The position numbers and the translations under genes are program-made. This document shows positions 55,755-62,255 of a DNA stretch of 62,255 nucleotides, in pieces (position 1 is the first letter of the stretch; each line of letters starts with the position of its first letter). The notes under the pieces are model-generated. The model searched no databases and was not told where the DNA came from. It saw only the letters and a program-made list of their open reading frames with translations. Source of the DNA: Gammaproteobacteria bacterium (GTDB lineage: Bacteria > Pseudomonadota > Gammaproteobacteria > GRL18). The DNA lies in contig JADGEK010000010.1 in assembly GCA_016744395.1 (NCBI GenBank), positions 1 through 62,255 of the forward strand, given 5' to 3'.

Positions 55755-57126
55755 GTGTCATTATTGTATCTGAAGATTGAAAGAAATTGAGGGCATCAGT
55801 CACAGTAAAAAATGATCCAAAGACAAGTAATGTGTCAATGCTATTTAGCGTCAGTTGATTGCTGATAAAATCCTGATATGCTTGTTCAAAATTGCTAAAA
55901 CACTGTATCTTGGGATTGAGCCCGTCAATTAATTGTTTATTGTTTAATAGTAATTCTATCTTTTTTGCTGGCATGGCCCTGGGGGTGTCGAGTTCAATAA
56001 TTCGCCAACTGTTTACAAAAGGCGCTAGTACTGCCAGCACATCAGAAACATCTTTATCACTGAGCATACCCACAATAACGTTCAGTTTTCCTGGTGCTTG
56101 CTTTTTCAAAGATGCAAGTGAATCTCTGAGTACTTTTACTGCTTGTACATTATGAGCCACATCCAGTATCACAAATGGCTGTGTAGATACGACCTGAAAT
56201 CGGCCTGCAAGTTCAACATTGTACAAGCCACGCTTAATTTCTGCCTGAGTCACAGGGTATGATTTTTTGATTAAGTCAAGAGCCATAAGTACATTAGAGG
56301 CATTTTTGAGCTGGGCAGAGCCCATTAAATTAGGGATGGGTAGATTATAACGTGGCAAAAGTGATCTTGTGTTATCATGTATTAACTCAGGAATTACCCA
56401 ATCCCATTGTTGTTCTGTTGAATGTTGATCTCTAGGAGCATCCTGATAATCAACTGAATATTGATAAAAAGTTAAATTTTGCTTATCAACTATCGCACGA
56501 ATACTTTTAGGTAAATCACTATCACCGTATATTGCAGGCTTATCTTTTCGATAGATTCCTGCTTTTTCAATGGCAATGGCTTCTCGATCGGAGCCCAGCC
56601 AATCTTGATGATCAATGTCAACAGTTGTTACCAGGGCGACATCGGCATCAATGATATTTACTGCATCGAGTCGCCCGCCCAAACCCACTTCAAGAATAGC
56701 AATGTCACACGATTGTTTGTAAAAAATATCAATAGCAGCCAGAGCACTAAACTCAAAATAAGTGATAGAAAGTTCTGCTCTTGCTTGATCGATGCGTTGA
56801 AATGAATCACATAAGCTTTGCTCAGATACTGGCTCTCGGTTGATTTTAATCCGTTCATTATAATGGCATAAGTGAGGTGAGGTAAAACTGCCCACTTTAT
56901 AGCCTGCCTCAGTGAGAATTGCTTCCAGCATGGCCACAGTAGAACCTTTACCATTCGTACCTGCAATGGTAATAACGGTATAGGGTTGTTTAAATTGTTG
57001 AAATTCTGTGATGCATTCAGGTATTAAACGATGAAGCACTTCAGAGACTCGTTGCAGCCCCAAATCAATTTCTGAAGGGTGCAAGGTTTCCTGCCAAGCC
57101 AACCAGTCTCGAAGATTTTTAGACAT
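55747..57126 (-). CDS. folC: Bifunctional folylpolyglutamate synthase / dihydrofolate synthase
   Basis: 459 residues (E. coli 422). ATP-dependent ligase of the Mur family that adds glutamate to dihydropteroate or folate. VITIAGTNGKGSTVAMLEAIL is the P-loop, FTSPHLCHYNERI the following loop, LEVGLGGRLDAVN and the C-terminal VILDVAHNVQAVK (family consensus DxAHN) are all there. About 20 extra residues lie at the N-terminus and in the linker (SVDYQDAPRDQHSTEQQW...). It follows accD by 71 bases and is coupled to the SPOR gene. Confidence 0.95.
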   Translation of the reverse strand: MSKNLRDWLAWQETLHPSEIDLGLQRVSEVLHRLIPECITEFQQFKQPYTVITIAGTNGKGSTVAMLEAILTEAGYKVGSFTSPHLCHYNERIKINREPVSEQSLCDSFQRIDQARAELSITYFEFSALAAIDIFYKQSCDIAILEVGLGGRLDAVNIIDADVALVTTVDIDHQDWLGSDREAIAIEKAGIYRKDKPAIYGDSDLPKSIRAIVDKQNLTFYQYSVDYQDAPRDQHSTEQQWDWVIPELIHDNTRSLLPRYNLPIPNLMGSAQLKNASNVLMALDLIKKSYPVTQAEIKRGLYNVELAGRFQVVSTQPFVILDVAHNVQAVKVLRDSLASLKKQAPGKLNVIVGMLSDKDVSDVLAVLAPFVNSWRIIELDTPRAMPAKKIELLLNNKQLIDGLNPKIQCFSNFEQAYQDFISNQLTLNSIDTLLVFGSFFTVTDALNFFQSSDTIMTHE

Positions 57127-57197
57127 ACCGTTATTATAATATTCTATGGAATTTAACAGCGAAGTCTCTTAAAGAGTCTCTTGAATAATCGCTCAAG

Positions 57198-58052
57198 TTA
57201 AGCTCGTTTATTCATCATCATAGAAAGCAAGTTAACGAGTCTATCACCCATTTCAAGGCGTGAAACAATCATATCAATTGCTCCATGTTCCAGCAAGAAT
57301 TCACTGCGTTGAAAACCATCAGGCAGTTTTTCATGCACGGTTTGTTCAATGACACGGGGACCAGCAAAACCGATTAAGGCATTAGGCTCGGCAATGTTGA
57401 TATCACCGAGCGTTGCAAAGCTGGCTGAAACACCCCCCATTGTCGGGTCGGTCATCACTGAAATAAAGGGCAGCCCTCTTTTTCTCATTTTACCCAGTGC
57501 CGCACTGGTTTTTGCCATTTGCATCAGTGAAAATAAGGCTTCCTGCATTCTGGCTCCACCACTGGCAGAAAAACACACAAAGGGTATATCTTTTTCTAAG
57601 CATTGATTGACTGCCCTGACAAATTTTTCACCAACAACGGCACCCATGGATCCACCCATGAAGCGAAAATCAAAAGCAGCAATGACGAGAGGAAAATCAT
57701 TGATTTTACCTTCCATTGTGATCAGGGCATCTTTTTCACCCGTGGCTTTTTGCGCGGCAATGATTCTATCTTTATATTTTTTTGAATCCTTAAACTTGAG
57801 TTCATCAACAGGTTCAAGATTTGTTGACAGTTCAGTGACTGAACCTTCATCAAACATATTTTCCAGACGTTTTCTTGCTCTAATGCGCATATGATGATCA
57901 CATTTAGGACAAACTTCCTGATTGCGTTCCAGTTCTACGCGATATAAAACCGCGCTACAGGCTGGGCATTTATCCCATAGACCTTCAGGTACTGCCTTTT
58001 TTGATGCACCATCTGTACTAATTGATGGTAATAAGCGTGTAAACCAATTCAT
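57198..58052 (-). CDS. accD: Acetyl-CoA carboxylase, carboxyltransferase beta subunit
   Basis: 284 residues. With AccA it carries the carboxyl group from biotin to acetyl-CoA, the first step of fatty acid synthesis. The N-terminal zinc ribbon has two Cys pairs, CPACS (about 28-32) and CPKCD (about 48-52), followed by [24 protein letters not shown] and [12 protein letters not shown] of the crotonase-type core. The place after trpA and before folC is standard. A 54-base gap separates it from trpA. Confidence 0.96.
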   Translation of the reverse strand: MNWFTRLLPSISTDGASKKAVPEGLWDKCPACSAVLYRVELERNQEVCPKCDHHMRIRARKRLENMFDEGSVTELSTNLEPVDELKFKDSKKYKDRIIAAQKATGEKDALITMEGKINDFPLVIAAFDFRFMGGSMGAVVGEKFVRAVNQCLEKDIPFVCFSASGGARMQEALFSLMQMAKTSAALGKMRKRGLPFISVMTDPTMGGVSASFATLGDINIAEPNALIGFAGPRVIEQTVHEKLPDGFQRSEFLLEHGAIDMIVSRLEMGDRLVNLLSMMMNKRA

Positions 58053-58106
58053 AATTGTTTCTCAATATTCTTTTGTTGTAACTTCCATATCCCTTAAGGA
58101 TAAGCT

Positions 58107-58928
58107 TTATGCATCCAATGCGGTACGCATTGATAATAATACTTTACTGATTTCTGTGATGATTTTTTTATTGCCTTCAGCATTACTAAGTGCATGTGCA
58201 TTTTGTTCAACTAAATTAACTAATGCACTGCCCACCACAACCGCTTCAGCAACAGCACCAATTGCAGCGGCTGTTTCAGCATTTTTAATACCAAACCCAA
58301 CACCCACTGGTAAATCAGTGACTTGTTTAATAATGTCCAAGCGATTTGCAACTTCAGTAGTGTCCAGAGCAGATGTTCCTGTGACACCTTTAACCGCTAC
58401 ATAATAAATGAAGCCACTGGCATATTTACAAATCAGTGCCATCCGCTCTTTTGTGGTTGTTGGCGATAAAAGGAAAATAGGATCCAGTTCAGCTGCTTTT
58501 AGTACAGGTATATAATCAGCAGCTTCTTCTGGCGGTATATCCACGGTTAGGACACCATCAACGCCCGCTTCATTGGCCGCTTGTGCAAAAGTTTCATATC
58601 CCATAACTTCAATAGGATTTAAATATCCCATTAAAACAACAGGGGTGTCATTATTAGTTTCGCGAAAGCTTTTTATTATGCCTAAAACATCAGTCAATGA
58701 TGTCCCATAAATCAGGGCACGTTCGCTGGCTTTTTGAATCACTGGACCATCGGCCATTGGGTCAGAAAATGGCACACCCAATTCAATAATATCGGCACCT
58801 GACTCAACCATAGAGTGCATCAAATCCAAAGTAATTTCCGGGTTTGGATCACCTGCAGCAACATAGGGGATCAATGCTTTTTTATTTTCTTTTTTAAGCT
58901 GTGCAAAACAACCTTTTATACGACTCAT
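58107..58928 (-). CDS. trpA: Tryptophan synthase alpha subunit
   Basis: 273 residues. It cleaves indole-3-glycerol phosphate to indole and glyceraldehyde 3-phosphate. The catalytic Glu is in [17 protein letters not shown] (about 49-65) with the catalytic Asp in the same stretch, and [22 protein letters not shown] and [10 protein letters not shown] line the phosphate site. It follows trpB by 57 bases. Confidence 0.97.
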   Translation of the reverse strand: MSRIKGCFAQLKKENKKALIPYVAAGDPNPEITLDLMHSMVESGADIIELGVPFSDPMADGPVIQKASERALIYGTSLTDVLGIIKSFRETNNDTPVVLMGYLNPIEVMGYETFAQAANEAGVDGVLTVDIPPEEAADYIPVLKAAELDPIFLLSPTTTKERMALICKYASGFIYYVAVKGVTGTSALDTTEVANRLDIIKQVTDLPVGVGFGIKNAETAAAIGAVAEAVVVGSALVNLVEQNAHALSNAEGNKKIITEISKVLLSMRTALDA

Positions 58929-58985
58929 TTACTTATTTCTCTTTTGCAACTTCTAAAATTTTTGATTAACAACGATTGTTTATCT

Positions 58986-60215
58986 CTAAAACTCAATACC
59001 AGCAATCGTTGCCACGGTATGTATGTCCTTATCACCACGACCCGACAAATTCATTATAATGATTTGATCTTTATCCATAGTTGGCGCAAGTTTGGTGACA
59101 TAGGCAATGGCATGACTGGATTCAAGAGCTGGCATAATGCCTTCAGTGAGTGTTAAATCATGAAATCCTTTGAGTGCTTCTTCATCTGTCACTGCCACGT
59201 AATTAGCTCGACCAATATCTTTTAACCAGGAATGTTCTGGACCTACTCCTGGGTAATCCAGCCCTGCGGAAACAGAATGGGTTGGAATAATTTGACCATG
59301 TCGATCTTCCATCAAATAGGTACGATTACCATGTAAAACTCCAGGTTTACCTGCACATAAAGGTGCTGCATGTTCACCTGTTTCAAGTCCGTGACCTGCA
59401 GCTTCAACACCATAAATGGAAACCTCCATATCATCAACAAAAGGATAAAATAAGCCAATTGCATTTGAACCACCGCCAATACAAGCGACTAAAGCATCTG
59501 GTAAGCGTCCTTCATGGGTCATTATTTGCTCTTTGGCTTCGCGGCCAATAATTGCCTGGAAATCTCTTACCATGGCAGGGTATGGATGAGGGCCTGCAGC
59601 CGTACCAATAATATAGAACGTATTATCAATATTGGTTACCCAATCACGCATGGCTTCATTCAGTGCATCTTTAAGTGTTCGTGAACCTGATTCGACTGAA
59701 ATGACGTGCGCGCCTAATAGCTTCATGCGATAGACATTGAGAGCTTGACGTTGAATGTCTTCAGCGCCCATATAAACCACGCATTCAAGACCAAGTCGAG
59801 CTGCAACGGTTGCAGTCGCAACACCGTGTTGCCCTGCCCCTGTTTCAGCGATGATTCGAGTTTTTCCCATGCGTTTGGCCAATAACATCTGGCCAACTGT
59901 ATTATTAACTTTATGCGCGCCAGTATGATTCAAATCTTCACGTTTCAGGTATATTTTGGCTCCACCCAGTTCACGGCTCCAGCGTTCAGCAAAATATAAA
60001 GGTGAAGGACGTCCAACATAATTAGATAAGTCATTGTCCAGTTCGGCAATAAACTCTGGATCCTGTAAATAATGTATATAGGCTTGTTTTAATTCGTTCA
60101 GAGGTTCCATCAATGTTTCTGGAACAAAAATGCCGCCATATTGACCAAAGTGCCCATGTTCATCAGGCATATCAGATAATCTTTTTTCTGGCTGACTCTG
60201 TGTCTGTGTTGTCAT
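58986..60215 (-). CDS. trpB: Tryptophan synthase beta subunit
   Basis: 409 residues. PLP enzyme that joins indole and serine. [16 protein letters not shown] holds the PLP lysine; [12 protein letters not shown] binds the phosphate; [14 protein letters not shown] and LLDMDR-type monovalent cation region follow. The N-terminal 15 residues ([12 protein letters not shown]) are a variable lead. It follows trpF by 42 bases. The two subunits form the usual alpha-beta complex with channelled indole. Confidence 0.97.
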   Translation of the reverse strand: MTTQTQSQPEKRLSDMPDEHGHFGQYGGIFVPETLMEPLNELKQAYIHYLQDPEFIAELDNDLSNYVGRPSPLYFAERWSRELGGAKIYLKREDLNHTGAHKVNNTVGQMLLAKRMGKTRIIAETGAGQHGVATATVAARLGLECVVYMGAEDIQRQALNVYRMKLLGAHVISVESGSRTLKDALNEAMRDWVTNIDNTFYIIGTAAGPHPYPAMVRDFQAIIGREAKEQIMTHEGRLPDALVACIGGGSNAIGLFYPFVDDMEVSIYGVEAAGHGLETGEHAAPLCAGKPGVLHGNRTYLMEDRHGQIIPTHSVSAGLDYPGVGPEHSWLKDIGRANYVAVTDEEALKGFHDLTLTEGIMPALESSHAIAYVTKLAPTMDKDQIIIMNLSGRGDKDIHTVATIAGIEF

Positions 60216-60257
60216 TAATATTACTACCGTTTTTCTCTAAGTTTTTGTATGTATAAT

Positions 60258-60887
60258 TTATTCTCGAACATTGCCCACAAATTGAATGATTTTTTGCGGA
60301 TCTTTTTTACCCTTGGAGGCTTCAACTCCACCACTGACATCAACGGCATAAGGATTGGCAATTTTGATTGCCTGCGCCACATTACCTGCAACTAAACCAC
60401 CAGCCAAAATAATTGGCTTATTTAAATCATGGGGCACTTTATCCCAGTTAAAGGTTTCACCCGTTCCTCCTGGTACTCCTTTTTTATAAGTATCCAGAAG
60501 CAGTCCGCGAGCACTGGTAAATTCTTTTTCCAGCGCATGTAAGTCAAGTCCCTCTTTCATACGAACGGCTTTGATATAGGGGCGTGCAAAAGAGGCACAA
60601 AAGGCTTCAGGTTCATCACCATGGAACTGAATGATGTCAATTGCAACTTGCTCAATGACCTGTTCAACTTCTTCTCGCGTGGCATTAACAAAGAGTCCCA
60701 CACTCATAGTAAATGGGGGTAATGAGTTAACGACGTCTTGAGCTTGCTCTATTGAGACATGTCTGGGACTGGGTGGGTAAAACACCAGTCCAATGGCATT
60801 GGCACCTGAATCACAAGCCATTTTTGCATCTTCGCGCGTTGTGATGCCACAAATTTTAATCAGGGTCATTTTTTTGTTAATCTTCAT
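60258..60887 (-). CDS. trpF: Phosphoribosylanthranilate isomerase
   Basis: 209 residues. TIM barrel enzyme of tryptophan synthesis. IKICGITTREDA with its catalytic Cys near the start, LVFYPPSPRHV, QFHGDEPEAF, LLDTYKKGVPGGTGETFNW with the catalytic Asp, and ILAGGLVAGNVAQA are intact. An in-frame ATG at codon 7 (60869) would begin MTLIKICGIT, nearer the family's usual start; neither has a strong ribosome binding site, so the start is uncertain. It opens the trpF-trpB-trpA-accD-folC run; truA, often upstream, is not there, and soxX is divergent instead. Confidence 0.95.
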   Translation of the reverse strand: MKINKKMTLIKICGITTREDAKMACDSGANAIGLVFYPPSPRHVSIEQAQDVVNSLPPFTMSVGLFVNATREEVEQVIEQVAIDIIQFHGDEPEAFCASFARPYIKAVRMKEGLDLHALEKEFTSARGLLLDTYKKGVPGGTGETFNWDKVPHDLNKPIILAGGLVAGNVAQAIKIANPYAVDVSGGVEASKGKKDPQKIIQFVGNVRE

Positions 60888-61011
60888 TTCTTAAAACTGA
60901 CTTTAAGAACAGGCGCTAAGAATCTTGCTTAAGAGCAGGTATTTAGATCATGTCATGTTTAATCCAAAATTATCCCATATTTTAGTGATTTTTCCTACAT
61001 AATACATAACA

Positions 61012-61035
61012 TTATGAGAAATGATCCCTTATAAT
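61012..61035 (+). promoter_or_regulatory. Promoter candidate for soxXA
   Basis: A perfect TATAAT at 61030-61035 is preceded by ATAACA (four of six matches to TTGACA) with an 18-base spacer. It would start transcription near 61042, about 58 bases before the chosen soxX start. No activator site is recognised. Confidence 0.35.
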
Positions 61036-61099
61036 ATTCACTACGATTATTTTATTAATCAATCCATTGTTCGCTATTTATTATGTAGATGCCCTTTTA

Positions 61100-61594
61100 A
61101 TGCCAATTAAGATATATATTTTCAGAATTCTTGCGTTAATTCATACTCTTATTGTATTTAATTCTTTCATCTCAAGCTCTCTCTATGCGGCCCCCGCCAA
61201 TCACTATATTGTCTCAGGTGATGCCATTGAAAAAGCCTTAAATGGCCTAACGGGTAACCCTGAAAGTGGTCGTGAGTTGGTTCGTAATCAAAATAAAGGC
61301 AATTGTCTGGCCTGTCACCATTTTCCAATTCCTGAAGAGGATTTTCATGGTACTATCGGCCCTTCACTCGCCACAGTTTCATTAAGGTTAACTGAGGCTC
61401 AATTACGTTTAAGAGTGACTGATATGAAGCTCATTAATCCTGTTTCAATTATGCCAGGTTTTTTTAGAGCACCTGAAAAAATGACGCGTCTTTCACCGCT
61501 CTATGAAAATATGACCATACTCACTGCTCAGGATATTGAAGATATCATTTCCTATTTAATCACCCTAAAATCCGATCAGGCAGAGACATTTTGA
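61100..61594 (+). CDS. soxX: Sulfur oxidation c-type cytochrome SoxX
   Basis: 164 residues from the ATG at 61100. SoxX is the monohaem partner of SoxA in the periplasmic SoxXA complex, which attaches thiosulfate to SoxYZ. A signal peptide (about 1-31, MPIKIYIFRILALIHTLI...YAA), the haem-binding CLACH (about 69-73) and IMPGFF, whose Met is the likely axial ligand, are visible. The sequence GTIGPSLATVSLRLTEAQLR is typical of SoxX. The frame continues upstream to a TTG at 61067, but the signal peptide fits the ATG better. Neither has a clear ribosome binding site. SoxA follows after 2 bases. Confidence 0.85.
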   Translation: MPIKIYIFRILALIHTLIVFNSFISSSLYAAPANHYIVSGDAIEKALNGLTGNPESGRELVRNQNKGNCLACHHFPIPEEDFHGTIGPSLATVSLRLTEAQLRLRVTDMKLINPVSIMPGFFRAPEKMTRLSPLYENMTILTAQDIEDIISYLITLKSDQAETF

Positions 61595-61596
61595 CC

Positions 61597-62255
61597 ATGA
61601 CTCATCGTCTTTTACATTCTTTACTATTATGTGCACTATTACTGGTATCTCACACTTTAAAAGCGGAACTCATCTCTGGGTATGAGTTTTTGAGTGAGCA
61701 GGCAAAAGAGATTCAAATGGATGATTTTCAAAACCCCGGCTATTTAATGATTGCCAAAGGATTAGAGATCTATAATCAAGCAGGAGAAAATGGCCAGTAT
61801 TGCATGAATTGTCACGGTGCGGATGGCAACCAGTTTGTGCCCAAAAGTATTGCTCAGTTTCCAAAATACCATGATTCTTTAAAGCACCCGGTCACCCTCA
61901 GAGATCAAATCCAACATTGTTGGGGTACTCGTTTAGATAATTTTCCCCTACTCTATGACGATATTGAATTATTGGCACTGGAAACTCTAGTGCGTAATAA
62001 GGCTTTTGGCGAAACCGTTCAAGTGGATATTAGTGGAAAAATAGCGCCCTACTATGAACTCGGTAAGGCTTTATATTATACTCGTTTTGGTCAAATGGAC
62101 ATGAACTGCTCACAATGCCATGAAATTTACCAGAGAAAAATGCTGCGTGGCCAACAACTCTCACAAGGACACACCAATGGTTTCCCTCTCTTTCGCTTAG
62201 AATCACAAAAAATGGTCAACCTACCTCAACGTCTACGAGAATGTTTTCGCTCTCT
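61597..62255 (+). CDS. soxA: Sulfur oxidation c-type cytochrome SoxA, diheme type (partial, runs off the right edge)
   Basis: 219 codons in the window; the end is missing. After a signal peptide (about 1-23, MTHRLLHSLLLCALLLVSHTLKA) come two haem motifs, CMNCH at about 69-73 and CSQCH at about 171-175, so this is the diheme form of SoxA rather than the single-haem form. The GHTNGFPLFRL segment and a Cys in RECF near the right edge agree with SoxA. The catalytic cysteine ligand motif lies beyond the window. Its start, 2 bases after soxX, indicates coupled expression of the two subunits. Confidence 0.88.
   Translation, partial: MTHRLLHSLLLCALLLVSHTLKAELISGYEFLSEQAKEIQMDDFQNPGYLMIAKGLEIYNQAGENGQYCMNCHGADGNQFVPKSIAQFPKYHDSLKHPVTLRDQIQHCWGTRLDNFPLLYDDIELLALETLVRNKAFGETVQVDISGKIAPYYELGKALYYTRFGQMDMNCSQCHEIYQRKMLRGQQLSQGHTNGFPLFRLESQKMVNLPQRLRECFRS

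Noticed and set aside
61067-61099. TTG-started N-terminal extension of soxX (11 extra residues).
   Set aside because: The extra residues lack signal peptide character, while the ATG at 61100 begins a good signal peptide.
1-62255. CRISPR arrays, insertion sequences, prophage genes and rRNA genes.
   Set aside because: None recognised; no transposase-like frame, no regularly spaced repeat array and no rRNA sequence was seen.

Overview
The window is a chromosomal segment from a gammaproteobacterium with an AT-rich genome. Two blocks show this. One is gyrA-serC-serA-pheA-hisC-tyrA-aroA-cmk-ihfB-lapA-lapB-pyrF. The other is mtnA / MTA deaminase-ubiG-HAD phosphatase-YciK, in the gene order known from Pseudomonas and relatives. 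The right end carries soxX and the start of soxA, so the organism probably oxidises reduced sulfur compounds. I cannot name a genus from sequence alone.

Layout. 1-6836 (minus strand) is the translation/transcription operon rimP-nusA-infB-rbfA-truB followed by rpsO-pnp. 6837-7281 has no gene, but holds a strong minus-strand promoter, two hairpins and an intrinsic terminator ahead of rimP. 7282-12757 is an accessory patch: an HPP/CBS membrane protein, an HDOD protein and a 1008-residue membrane-anchored protein of unknown function. 12827-16959 is dnaQ-rnhA-YafS-type methyltransferase opposite the lytic transglycosylase mltD. 16959-22456 (plus) is a ferredoxin, a TRAP transporter operon (TatT, DctP, DctQ, DctM) and a REC-REC-GGDEF diguanylate cyclase. 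22516-37725 (minus) is a long run for pyrimidine, lipopolysaccharide control, aromatic amino acid, histidine and serine synthesis, ending at gyrA. The rpsA gene normally found between cmk and ihfB is missing. 37913-48837 holds methylthioadenosine salvage, ubiquinone methylation, a phosphatase and YciK. Inserted in that conserved order are the squalene genes hpnC, hpnD and hpnE, themselves interrupted by a membrane sensor fused to an AlbA_2 (Schlafen-type) domain and by a 90-residue protein. 48872-52780 is a PilZ-DUF1631-GGDEF-EAL protein. 52879-60887 (minus) is trpF-trpB-trpA-accD-folC-SPOR-cvpA-purF. 61100-62255 is soxX-soxA.

Most of the window is housekeeping. The parts I find most worth a second look are these: the leader/sRNA-like module upstream of rimP-nusA; the small domain shared by the N-terminus of the 1008-residue protein and the stand-alone 90-residue protein 32 kb away; the Cache-membrane-AlbA_2 protein inside the squalene locus; the absent rpsA; the predicted leaderless start of the TRAP operon; and a pair of related inverted-repeat elements at 40400-40544 and 55019-55135.

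All calls rest on reading the sequence and on knowledge of protein families. No database search, folding program or alignment program was run.
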